Source of the DNA: DATCLA01 sp036564195
Lineage (GTDB): Bacteria; Bacillota; UBA4882; UBA8346
Assembly (NCBI GenBank): GCA_036564195.1
Contig: DATCLA010000041.1
Coordinates: 1 to 22,764 of the forward strand
Direction of reading: 5' to 3'
DNA length: 22,764 bases
Shown here one piece after another: positions 7,933 through 15,668 of the stretch (its first letter is position 1; every line of letters starts with the position of its first letter). The notes under the pieces are model-generated. The model saw only the letters and a list, made by a program, of their open reading frames with translations, did not search any database and was not told the origin of the DNA. Both the position numbers and the translations under genes were made by a program.

Positions 7933-8589
7933 TTACATATTGTTAAGTATTTTATCAAACCCATATATTTCTACCGTAGATTTTCCTTGTTCAATCAGTT
8001 TTTTAATTTGAATTTCTTTTTGGTCCCGTTCCTGTCCGGCCTTGATCACTTCTTCAGCTCTGGCTGCGGGAATTACTACCACTCCGTCTTCGTCGGCGAT
8101 GATCAGATCACCCGGATTTACCAGAATGCCGCCGCAAGTTATCGGCCGGTTAATCGAACCGAAACTCTTTTTTACAGTCGATCCGGGGCTGGTGTTCCGG
8201 GCAAAAACCGGGAAATTTAACTCCCGTAAAATCGGGATATCCCGGACAGCCCCGTCGATCACCAATCCGACCACTCCGCGCTTTCGGGCGGTCAAGGCCA
8301 TGATCTCCCCAAACATACCGCCGGTTTCCTTATAGCCACCGGCATCCACCACAAGCAGATCTCCGGGTTGACTAATCTCAATTGCTTTATGCAGGGTAAG
8401 ATTATCTCCCACTTGACAGCGGACAGTCAAAGCGACGCCAACGGCTTTTGCGCCCGGCCAAAACGGCTTAATTTCACTATTCATATTAAATTTACCCTTT
8501 AGTGATTCCAAAACGGTTGGCGTTGACAATTCCTTAAGTTTTGTAATTAATTCCTGGTTTGGCCTGACCAGATCGCCAATGTCTAGCAT
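7933..8589 (-). CDS. RraA-family protein (aldolase/decarboxylase superfamily), copy A
   Basis: The RraA fold includes 4-hydroxy-4-methyl-2-oxoglutarate/4-carboxy-4-hydroxy-2-oxoadipate aldolases, oxaloacetate decarboxylases, and the RNase E regulator RraA. This 218-residue member carries the metal-site pattern E-X20-R-D (E95, R116, D117 in GEIM and IDGAVRD), so it is probably an enzyme. Aldolases usually have Asp at the first position. I chose the ATG at 8589 (MLDIGDLV) because AGGAG lies 9 nt upstream. An in-frame opening extends to 8733 but overlaps the AcnX small subunit. The gene follows the AcnX genes by 58 bp, with a small TTAGTG/CACTAA hairpin (8628-8645) in the gap. A role in cleaving or decarboxylating a keto acid made in this pathway is inference. 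Confidence 0.88.
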   Translation of the reverse strand: MLDIGDLVRPNQELITKLKELSTPTVLESLKGKFNMNSEIKPFWPGAKAVGVALTVRCQVGDNLTLHKAIEISQPGDLLVVDAGGYKETGGMFGEIMALTARKRGVVGLVIDGAVRDIPILRELNFPVFARNTSPGSTVKKSFGSINRPITCGGILVNPGDLIIADEDGVVVIPAARAEEVIKAGQERDQKEIQIKKLIEQGKSTVEIYGFDKILNNM

Positions 8590-8647
8590 TAACCTCATCT
8601 CCTCAGCATTTATTTGCCAATCCACTCTTAGTGAAACAGCACTAAAG

Positions 8648-9049
8648 TTACCTGTGGATTTCCACTTTTCCTTGGGTTGCGTCCAGAATAAGATAATCTC
8701 CGGTTTTAATCTGGTTAATATCAATTCGGTCAATCATCGGTAAGTCGGCGACAATGGCGCCGATCACTACTACTGATTCGGCATCTATATTAATTATCCC
8801 CAAAGGGCCGACTCCGTTTTTGACGACATCATAAAGCATATAGGAACCACCGGTTGAACCTTTGGCGCAAGGAAATACCAAAATCTTACCTTTAAGGCAT
8901 TGCCCTTCAAGTTCATGCCCGCGTTCAATGACCATACCGGTTTTAGGGTTGATACTGCCCATAAAAGAGATGGGGTCTTTAGTAACCAGTGCTTCTCCTG
9001 CTACTTTACCTTCAACAATTTTTCTGCCTTGTAATACTATTTTTTCCAC
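8648..9049 (-). CDS. Aconitase X small (swivelling-domain, DUF126) subunit
   Basis: This 133-residue protein is the separate swivel domain of a two-subunit (bacterial type II) AcnX hydro-lyase. The hallmark block FPCAKGSTGGSYMLYD (residues 59-74) contains Ser65, the probable catalytic serine of the family. GEALVTKDPISFMGSINP near the N-terminus is another family block. The GTG start at 9049 lies 3 bp after the large-subunit stop, with GGAGG 8 nt upstream, so the two subunits are translationally coupled. Characterised relatives include bacterial cis-3-hydroxy-L-proline dehydratase and archaeal phosphomevalonate dehydratase. No proline-pathway reductase or mevalonate kinase gene is nearby, so the substrate stays open. 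Confidence 0.93.
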   Translation of the reverse strand: MEKIVLQGRKIVEGKVAGEALVTKDPISFMGSINPKTGMVIERGHELEGQCLKGKILVFPCAKGSTGGSYMLYDVVKNGVGPLGIINIDAESVVVIGAIVADLPMIDRIDINQIKTGDYLILDATQGKVEIHR

Positions 9050-9052
9050 CGT

Positions 9053-10261
9053 TCATCCCTCCCAACTACCTTGAAGTGCGGCTTGGATACAGTCTTCCAA
9101 TTGGAACAGTCCGGTTTTAAGATTCCATAATCCTGGGGCATAATGAGCCAGTTTCCCGGAGTTGGTAAGCAAATTGCGGTAACCGCGATCCAGGGTAGGA
9201 CAGAGGACCGGACAGGTATCGCAGACTATTTCAGCCCCAGCCCGTTCAATAATGGCGGTATATCCCATTTTATCCGCCAAGTATTTGACTTGTCGGGATG
9301 AACAGACCCAGACATCCGACTTTACCTTTTTGCCTTCCAGCATATTAGCGATGATTTGCATTTCCCTAATTGAAGTATGCGGACAACCAAAAACCACAAA
9401 GTCGACCGGACCGCTATAGTTAAATTTATCAGTGACCTGCCGGTATTCTTCCGGGCCAAATTTAAAACTTTCAAGCCGGTCGATAATGGCCGCTTCTGTC
9501 GGCGCTTCCGGTGTAACTCCGATAATATGATACAAGGCTACCGCACCGGAAGATGCCAAGGCAGCACTCAAAGCTTTAAGATTTTCAAGCGTCGGTCGAC
9601 GTTTAATCCCGGAAAAAACCGGCACTTCCTTACCGGTAATCTTTCCGGCATAATAACCTAGCACCGCATAATCGCGATCGGTTTTCAATTCCATTTCGAC
9701 TCGGAATAAATATTTGCCGCGCCGATTTTCAGTTAAATGGTAACCATACGCAGGTACTCTACCGGTTACTGCTGCTGCCAGCGCACTGGGACCGCCTTCT
9801 CGGTTAGTACGGGCCCCAATGACTGAGTTAACAAAGGCAATTGCCGAAGACTCACCCCAAGCTACATGTTCTCCGGCTAAAGGAATATTTCCGGCTAAAT
9901 ACGGCGTGCAGCTATTGGTGGCAAATGCGCCCATTTTGGCATAGGCTGCGGAAAGTTCCAACTGCTTTTGGGAAAATTCACATGGAAATCCAATTTTTTG
10001 CCAATTCTCTGAATCAATTCCGATCGTATTCAGGGTGACCGGCACTTTAAATCTTACCTGGGTGCTGGCATCCTTTACATAATTGAGACCGGCGTCACCG
10101 GTGACCCGGTAAGATACACCCGGCGTGTGCACATTGTTAATTTCGAGCATCTTTTCAGCCCCGTAAATTTCCCCCAATGCCACTAACACCTTCATACATT
10201 TTCTTACCATCTCACCGTATTCACCATTAAGCATCCGCTTTTCTTCATCTGTCAGATACAT
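9053..10261 (-). CDS. Aconitase X large (catalytic, DUF521) subunit
   Basis: This is the 402-residue catalytic subunit of an AcnX-type Fe-S hydro-lyase, which removes water from a hydroxy acid. Family blocks are TNSCTPYLAGNIP (C118), HVAWGESSAIAF, NSVIGARTNREGGPSALAAA and TGRVPAYGYHL. Cluster-ligand candidates are C118, C293 (FGCPHTS) and the CDTCPVLCP group (C347, C350, C354). In the family three cysteines bind the cluster, and I cannot say which of the last group is used. A GGGGG stretch 7 nt before the ATG supports the start. A GGCAGT/ACTGCC hairpin (10281-10302) lies in the leader. It is the first of a coupled pair with the small subunit and is flanked on both sides by RraA-family genes, which suggests they act in the same pathway. 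Confidence 0.94.
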   Translation of the reverse strand: MYLTDEEKRMLNGEYGEMVRKCMKVLVALGEIYGAEKMLEINNVHTPGVSYRVTGDAGLNYVKDASTQVRFKVPVTLNTIGIDSENWQKIGFPCEFSQKQLELSAAYAKMGAFATNSCTPYLAGNIPLAGEHVAWGESSAIAFVNSVIGARTNREGGPSALAAAVTGRVPAYGYHLTENRRGKYLFRVEMELKTDRDYAVLGYYAGKITGKEVPVFSGIKRRPTLENLKALSAALASSGAVALYHIIGVTPEAPTEAAIIDRLESFKFGPEEYRQVTDKFNYSGPVDFVVFGCPHTSIREMQIIANMLEGKKVKSDVWVCSSRQVKYLADKMGYTAIIERAGAEIVCDTCPVLCPTLDRGYRNLLTNSGKLAHYAPGLWNLKTGLFQLEDCIQAALQGSWEG

Positions 10262-10280
10262 ATACTTTCCCCCTAATTTC

Positions 10281-10302
10281 GGCAGTTTAAGGCGGTACTG
10301 CC
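10281..10302. other. Small perfect hairpin before the AcnX large subunit gene
   Basis: GGCAGT (10281-10286) and ACTGCC (10297-10302) pair around a 10-nt loop, 20 bp upstream of the AcnX start. No T run follows on the minus strand, so it is not an ordinary terminator. It may be an mRNA processing or stability element. Confidence 0.35.
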
Positions 10303-10378
10303 ATTACGCGCTATAAACAATAAATTTTTAGGTATTGAAATCGACCTTTTTAAAGAACGGTTGAACTATCAATAACCT

Positions 10379-11059
10379 TTATTTATTCTCCTTCCGATAC
10401 GTTTGTAAGCTATGGTAATTCACTTTAGCTCTTGCTTCACGTAAAGTGTTACCATTTTCAATTTCTTTCTCAATCAAGGCCTCTTTGTCCGCAATCTCCT
10501 TGGCTACCCCCAGTACTGCTTCAGCTTTTTCTTGCGGGATGACAATTACACCGGTATCATCGCCCCGGATCAGATCACCGGGTTTAACCTGAACACCTGC
10601 GATAGCTACAGGAACATTGATTGCGTCCACTTCCACCCGATCTTTCCCGGTTACCATATAAACCCCTTTGGTGAAAATCGGATATTGCAACTTTTGGATA
10701 ACCGGAACATCACGGCAGACCCCATCAATAATTGTCCCGGCCACTTTCATTTTTGATGCTGTCAAGGACATCAAATCTCCCCAGACCGTGCAGTAAGTCC
10801 GGCCGCCATTATCGATCACCACTACCTGCCCGGGTGCCACATCATCTAAGAAATCACCTACCGTCCCTTTAACCATTCCGCAGGGAATATAGTGCACAGT
10901 AAAGGCTGTTCCGCAGATGTCCGCCCCAGCAACTACCGGTCGAATCCCTTCCAAACCCCCTCGGATGCCCAGCCGGTCGAGAGCATCGGAAATACAACAA
11001 ACATCCAATTTTTTAAATTCATTGATGATCTCCGTGGAAATCTGGTCATTTTTCGCCAT
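10379..11059 (-). CDS. RraA-family protein (aldolase/decarboxylase superfamily), copy B
   Basis: This 226-residue RraA-fold protein has the classical D-X20-R-D metal and substrate pattern: D95 in WGDLMS, then R116 and D117 in IDGVCRD. Of the three copies it is the best candidate for an active 4-hydroxy-4-methyl-2-oxoglutarate-type aldolase or oxaloacetate decarboxylase. Further family blocks are ISDALDRLGIRGG at the N-terminus, VVIDNGGRTYCTVWG and PGDLIRGDDTGVIVIP. The start has GGGAGG about 8 nt upstream. It lies 39 bp after copy C and 117 bp before the AcnX large subunit, on the same strand. It is clearly diverged from copies A and C, so this is not a recent duplication. Confidence 0.9.
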   Translation of the reverse strand: MAKNDQISTEIINEFKKLDVCCISDALDRLGIRGGLEGIRPVVAGADICGTAFTVHYIPCGMVKGTVGDFLDDVAPGQVVVIDNGGRTYCTVWGDLMSLTASKMKVAGTIIDGVCRDVPVIQKLQYPIFTKGVYMVTGKDRVEVDAINVPVAIAGVQVKPGDLIRGDDTGVIVIPQEKAEAVLGVAKEIADKEALIEKEIENGNTLREARAKVNYHSLQTYRKENK

Positions 11060-11098
11060 TTAAAAGCCTCCCTTGCATTATCAACAGAAATTAACCAT

Positions 11099-11767
11099 TT
11101 ACTTTAACATTTTTTCATAACTATACTTTTGGTCGACTTCAATCATGCTGCGTCCGGCACGAATCTCCGCAATCATATTCTCTTCTTTTTGATAAAGAAC
11201 TTCGGCTTTATCTAACACTTCAGCCAACTTTTCTTGGGGTATGACAACTACCCCGCTTTTATCGGCAACTATAACATCGCCAGGCCGTACTTGGACACCA
11301 CCAAATTGAATCATCACATTAGTTGCTTCTTCCATAATCCGGCCTCTTGCGGTAGCTACTACGGAGCCACGGGCATAGACGGGAAAACCGATCTCGACGC
11401 AGTCGTCGACATCACGGCAGGCTCCATCGATAACTACCCCGGAAATTCCCTTTTGTTGAGCGCCATTAGCCAATATTCCTCCCCAACAAGATGTGTCCAG
11501 ACGGCCACCATTATCGATTACGACCACATCTCCTGCAGCCGCCGCATCAATCGCCTTAACTCCCAAATGATGCTGGGCTTTGGTTAAACCGGCAGCAGTC
11601 ATTTTAACCGTAACTGCCTGCCCGATCACTTTTTTCATAGTTGGCCAGATCGGCCGGATCCCATAGGTGGCCCCTTTTAACCCCAGTGCGTCCAGGGCAT
11701 CAGCCACATTAGTAGTTGACAACTTTTCTAAACGTGGGCGATACTTTTCATCAAATTCTTTGCTCAT
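11099..11767 (-). CDS. RraA-family protein, copy C, with an altered metal site
   Basis: This 222-residue RraA-fold protein contains VADALDALGLKGATYGIRP, VVIDNGGRLDTSCWGG, VVIDGACRDVDD and RPGDVIVADKSGVVVIP. R118 and D119 are kept, but the residue 20 positions before the Arg is Gly97 (WGGIL) where copy B has Asp and copy A has Glu. The change may alter metal binding or chemistry. It could be a different activity within the pathway or a non-catalytic partner of the trimer or hexamer these proteins form. The start is preceded by GAGGG at good spacing. It lies between the EamA transporter and copy B and is probably co-transcribed with both. Confidence 0.88.
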   Translation of the reverse strand: MSKEFDEKYRPRLEKLSTTNVADALDALGLKGATYGIRPIWPTMKKVIGQAVTVKMTAAGLTKAQHHLGVKAIDAAAAGDVVVIDNGGRLDTSCWGGILANGAQQKGISGVVIDGACRDVDDCVEIGFPVYARGSVVATARGRIMEEATNVMIQFGGVQVRPGDVIVADKSGVVVIPQEKLAEVLDKAEVLYQKEENMIAEIRAGRSMIEVDQKYSYEKMLK

Positions 11768-11825
11768 TTTATCCCTCTTTTTCAGTTATTTTGCAACGTT
11801 TTCTTAGCATTGCCGAATTTGAATG

Positions 11826-12764
11826 TTACATTAATATTAATAAGATAACTCCACTTACTACAATCAGCGCACCGGTTACTACCCTCCAGTTAAGTACCTC
11901 TTTATTTCCCAGTAAAACGCGGCTTGCTAATATGGTGAAAAGAGCTTCGGAAGCACCGATGGAACTAGTAATGGAAATCGGAATTAATTGCAAAGATCCA
12001 AACAGACAGTAAAGAGCTAATGAGGTAAATATTCCGGCTAATAAATAACTTTTATTGATATTTTTCAGTGCAATTAGCAATTCTTTTCCTTTACCACAAG
12101 CCAATAGGATGAGCCCTGCACTGATTAAAGCCGCAAACGAACCTAAAGTTACACTCAGAAATGGATTAGGAATATATAACACTCCTAACTTACGGCAGAT
12201 ATTGCCTCCGGCAAAGAATAAACTAGCTAAAAGTCCCAAAATAATTCCTTTTACCGGTAAACTGCTCTTATTGCTTTTTTTAGTATTTGTTTCAGAAGCT
12301 GAGGCAGCAGTCACCGCCAACTGTCCTTTGGTCTTACTGGTTTCAATGGAGATAAAAGCCACTCCGGAAAGGATAATTAAAATTCCCAACCAAGCTTGAC
12401 TGGAAGGCTTCTCATTTAACAAGAGTACTCCGCCTAAAATGGCGAAAAGTGGCGTTACTATTTTTAATATTCCCGCCCGGGAAGCCCCAATATAGGCAAT
12501 GCTACAAAAGAGCGTCCACCGTCCGGTAAAACTATTGGAAATCCCGGCCAAAATATTATAAGCTAGTCCCGGTAAATTGAATGTAACTTTGCCTTGTCCG
12601 AAGCCAAAAGTTAATAAGAAAACCACATTCAAAATATTATTAACCACCAAAGTGAGAAACAGGCCGGAAAACTTATCAATCTTTCCTTCATTCATTCCTT
12701 TTCGTGCACAAACATTGGCAGTCCCCATAAAAACCGCGTTTAATAACGCGAGCAGTTCGCCCAA
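11826..12764 (-). CDS. EamA-family (drug/metabolite transporter superfamily) membrane protein
   Basis: This 312-residue inner-membrane protein has two EamA repeats of about five helices each. The repeat ends are visible as LNEKPSSQAWLGILIILSGV and LGNKEVLNWRVVTGALIVV. A hydrophilic Ser/Lys/Thr-rich linker of about 30 residues separates the halves. Family members export or import small metabolites such as amino acids, and the substrate cannot be predicted here. The start is a TTG at 12764, supported by AAGGTGAT just upstream. It lies 54 bp after the Ca2+-ATPase gene and 58 bp before RraA copy C. It could export a pathway product or be unrelated cargo. Confidence 0.9.
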   Translation of the reverse strand: MGELLALLNAVFMGTANVCARKGMNEGKIDKFSGLFLTLVVNNILNVVFLLTFGFGQGKVTFNLPGLAYNILAGISNSFTGRWTLFCSIAYIGASRAGILKIVTPLFAILGGVLLLNEKPSSQAWLGILIILSGVAFISIETSKTKGQLAVTAASASETNTKKSNKSSLPVKGIILGLLASLFFAGGNICRKLGVLYIPNPFLSVTLGSFAALISAGLILLACGKGKELLIALKNINKSYLLAGIFTSLALYCLFGSLQLIPISITSSIGASEALFTILASRVLLGNKEVLNWRVVTGALIVVSGVILLILM

Positions 12765-12792
12765 ATTATCACCTTCTCAACTTGGTCCGTGT

Positions 12793-12822
12793 AAAATAGC
12801 TTTCCTCCCCAGTCTGTCTCAA
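12793..12822 (-). promoter_or_regulatory. Possible promoter before the EamA/RraA/AcnX genes
   Basis: TTGAGA (12817-12822, overlapping the ATPase stop codon), an 18-bp spacer and TATTTT (12793-12798) read on the minus strand. The -35 box is good and the -10 box fair. If used, it would let the EamA to AcnX genes be expressed apart from the ATPase. Confidence 0.3.
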
Positions 12823-15548
12823 TGCTCAAAATATTTAACCAGCGGTTTATAAAGCTCCCCAGCTATAAAAGGTATCAGGCAGAGACTGATAACTATTTCC
12901 CAATCATTTAACCCCAAGGCAAAAGTATTAAAGATTGGTTGCAGAAATGGGACATAGAGTACCAACAGCAATAGGCCGAAAGATAGCAGCGAGGCTCCCA
13001 CTAAAATTTTGTTACTGAATACACCCAGCTTAAAGATTGAGAAACGTTCCGATCTACCTGAGAACGCCCGAATCAGCTCAGCTAAGATTAAGGTGGTAAA
13101 AGCAATCGTCCGTGCCATATAAAGTCCTCTTTCGGTTATGGTTGCAACTCCACCGGAATATTTATGGAGCGACCAAGTATATGCAAATAAAACAGCCGCC
13201 GAAATTGCCACACTCTGGATTATAATACCAATAACCATTGGTTTATTCAAAATCGGTTCGCTTTTAGCCCGGGGTTTCTGTTTCATAATATCCGGGTCAC
13301 CTTTTTCAGTCCCTAAGGCTAAGGCCGGGAAGCTGTCGGTCACCAGATTCAGCCATAAAAGTTGAATTGGTAGTAATGGTACAGGTAAATTTAATAAAAT
13401 GCTGATAAAGACAACCAGGATTTCACCGACATTGCAAGATAAAAGGTAAAATACAAACTTCCTGATATTACTATAGATAATCCGGCCTTCCTCAACTGCG
13501 GCGACAATCGTTGCAAAATTATCATCCATCAGGATAATATCTGCAGTCCCTTTAGCCACATCCGTTCCGGTAATCCCCATGGAAACACCAATATCGGCCC
13601 GTTTCAGTGCCATGGCATCATTAACGCCGTCGCCGGTCATGGCCGCTACATGAGAACGTTGTTTAAGAGTATCGACAATTTTAACTTTATGTTCCGGTGA
13701 AACCCGGGCATAAACGCTGACTTGATCTACCTTCTCCAAGAGCGCCTCATCAGAGATTTTGTCTAATTCCGCTCCGGTCATAACCGCCTCTGGTCCAGCA
13801 TCAATACCTAATTCCCGGGCAATCGCCATAGCGGTATCTTTATAGTCTCCGGTAATCATGACCGGTTTAATTCCCGCTTCCCGACAAACCTTAATCGCTT
13901 CAGCAGCTTCTTCACGTGCCGGGTCAATCATTCCCATCAGTCCGACAAAAGTCAGACCGGTTTCAATCGTCTCACTATTGATTATCTCCGGCAGTTTTTC
14001 ATATTCCCGGTAGGTAAAGGCTAAGACCCTCAAGGCATTACTGGCAAATTCGGAATTGATCCGCATAATCTCCCGTTGTCGTTCCTCTGTCAACGGCTGG
14101 ACGGTCCCATCAATAACCATACTAGTACACCGCTTTAAAATGGCATCCGGTGCCCCTTTGGTAAAGGAGATAATCTTTCCGGGTTGAAAGTTGCGATGAA
14201 AAGTAGTCATCATCTTACGCTCGGAATCAAAAGGTAATTCAGCAATTCTCGGATGGGCTTCGTTCATCTTAGCCTTTTCCATTCCGGCTTTGGCGCCGGC
14301 CACCACTAAAGCACCCTCCGTCGGATCGCCAATTACACTCCATTCATTGTCCACCGCATTTTTCTGTTCCAGAATGGCGTCACTACATAAGACACCGCTT
14401 GATAATAATAACCGTAAGTCATCATCAGCCGCAGCTTCAATTTTGTTACCCTGACGATAGATCTCACCACTAGGGTTATAACCGCTTCCGGTTATTTGAT
14501 AGATGTTCCCACCAGTATAAGCTTTTACTACCGTCATCTCATTCTGAGTCAGAGTACCGGTTTTATCGGAACAGATGACAGTTACACATCCTAAAGTCTC
14601 CACTGCCAGTAATTTACGGACAATGGCATTTTTTTGAGCCATACGCTTCATACCGATGGCTAAAACGATCGTGACTACCGCCGGTAGTCCCTCCGGGATA
14701 GCGGCTACTGCTAAACTAACCGCGACTAAAAACATCTCCAACAAGTGGCCTTCACGGATAAACCCAATTACAAAGACTAAGATACAAATTAAGAGACAGG
14801 CGATACCTAGCCATTTCCCAAGCTGGTTCAGTCTTTGTTGCAATGGAGTAGTCTCATCGTCATACGACTGGATTACTTCGGCAATCTTACCGATCTCGGT
14901 ATTAACATTGGTTTCGACTACTATCCCCTTACCCCGGCCATATGTAACGACCGTACTCATATAAGCCATATTCGTCCTGTCTCCAATGGGTGTTTCACCT
15001 TTAAAAACTTGATCGGCGTACTTTTCCGTTGGGACTGATTCTCCAGTCAAAGAGGCTTCTTCGATTTTTAAATTTACACTGTCAATTAATCGTAAATCAG
15101 CGGGAACACTATCACCGGCTTCAATTAAGACAATATCACCGGGGACCAAATTCCGCGCTGGGACTACCACAACATGCCCATCACGGTAGACACGGGCATT
15201 CGGTGCGGACATCTTTTTTAAAGCTTCCAGTGCCTTTTCGGCTTTACCTTCCTGAACCACTCCCAATACCGCATTGATGACCACAATCGCGATAATCACA
15301 ATGGCATCTGAAAATTCACCTACTAAGCCTGAGACAATACTGGCCAAAATTAAAATAATTACTAAAAAATCTTTTAATTGTTTGACAACTTTTTGAAACA
15401 GTGTTTCCGGTTCTTTCTCTTTGAGTTCATTATAACCATACTGTTGATAGCGTTTTTCAACTTCAAGCGAGTTTAAACCTGTTTGAAGGTTAACGCCCAA
15501 TTCCTCGGCAACTTGGCCGATTCCTTTCATATACCAGTTTCCATTCAT
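12819..15548 (-). CDS. P-type Ca2+-transporting ATPase (SERCA/PMR1-like, P2A)
   Basis: This ion pump of 909 residues uses ATP to extrude cations, probably Ca2+, across the cytoplasmic membrane. An N-terminal cation-ATPase domain precedes the TGES dephosphorylation loop (168-171). TM4 has the Ca2+-site motif PEGLP (285-289), and the phosphorylated Asp328 lies in SDKTGTLTQ. Later motifs are GDPTEGAL, TGDGVNDAMALKRADIG, TM5 NVGE and TM6 NLVTDSFPALALG. The Asn and Glu of TM5 and Asn and Asp of TM6 are the residues expected for Ca2+ transport. I chose the ATG at 15548 (MNGNWYMKGIG) because AAAGG lies 9 nt upstream. An in-frame opening to 15599 adds an unlikely 17 residues. No obvious link to the acid pathway is visible, and it may have its own promoter at 15603-15632. 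Confidence 0.95.
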   Translation of the reverse strand: MNGNWYMKGIGQVAEELGVNLQTGLNSLEVEKRYQQYGYNELKEKEPETLFQKVVKQLKDFLVIILILASIVSGLVGEFSDAIVIIAIVVINAVLGVVQEGKAEKALEALKKMSAPNARVYRDGHVVVVPARNLVPGDIVLIEAGDSVPADLRLIDSVNLKIEEASLTGESVPTEKYADQVFKGETPIGDRTNMAYMSTVVTYGRGKGIVVETNVNTEIGKIAEVIQSYDDETTPLQQRLNQLGKWLGIACLLICILVFVIGFIREGHLLEMFLVAVSLAVAAIPEGLPAVVTIVLAIGMKRMAQKNAIVRKLLAVETLGCVTVICSDKTGTLTQNEMTVVKAYTGGNIYQITGSGYNPSGEIYRQGNKIEAAADDDLRLLLSSGVLCSDAILEQKNAVDNEWSVIGDPTEGALVVAGAKAGMEKAKMNEAHPRIAELPFDSERKMMTTFHRNFQPGKIISFTKGAPDAILKRCTSMVIDGTVQPLTEERQREIMRINSEFASNALRVLAFTYREYEKLPEIINSETIETGLTFVGLMGMIDPAREEAAEAIKVCREAGIKPVMITGDYKDTAMAIARELGIDAGPEAVMTGAELDKISDEALLEKVDQVSVYARVSPEHKVKIVDTLKQRSHVAAMTGDGVNDAMALKRADIGVSMGITGTDVAKGTADIILMDDNFATIVAAVEEGRIIYSNIRKFVFYLLSCNVGEILVVFISILLNLPVPLLPIQLLWLNLVTDSFPALALGTEKGDPDIMKQKPRAKSEPILNKPMVIGIIIQSVAISAAVLFAYTWSLHKYSGGVATITERGLYMARTIAFTTLILAELIRAFSGRSERFSIFKLGVFSNKILVGASLLSFGLLLLVLYVPFLQPIFNTFALGLNDWEIVISLCLIPFIAGELYKPLVKYFEH

Positions 15549-15602
15549 CGGCTTCAACCTTTCTTTCCTTATAAACTCAATGCTAAGACTCAAAGACATC
15601 TA

Positions 15603-15632
15603 AGAATACCTAGGGCCATTCAGTAATCTCAA
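15603..15632 (-). promoter_or_regulatory. Candidate promoter of the Ca2+-ATPase gene
   Basis: TTGAGA (15627-15632), an 18-bp spacer and TATTCT (15603-15608) on the minus strand match the sigma-A consensus at 5 and 4 of 6 positions. It lies in the only gap between the flavoprotein and ATPase genes, which suggests the ATPase starts a new transcript. Confidence 0.45.
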
Positions 15633-15668
15633 CCTTAACTAAGCTTATTAGTACAATCAGGCAATTTT

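Noticed and set aside
8590..8733. Longer N-terminus for RraA copy A
   Set aside because: It would overlap the AcnX small subunit, the extra residues do not look RraA-like, and a good ribosome binding site sits before the ATG at 8589.
3665..10261. A complete archaeal-type mevalonate pathway
   Set aside because: Only the AcnX and UbiD steps have counterparts. There are no HMG-CoA reductase, mevalonate kinase or isopentenyl phosphate kinase genes, and transporters dominate the context.
8648..10261. cis-3-hydroxyproline degradation as the assigned function of AcnX
   Set aside because: No pyrroline-2-carboxylate reductase or hydroxyproline epimerase gene is in the window, so the assignment would rest on homology alone.
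15549..15599. Extra 17 residues at the Ca2+-ATPase N-terminus
   Set aside because: AAAGG 9 nt before the ATG at 15548 and the usual family start both favour the shorter form.
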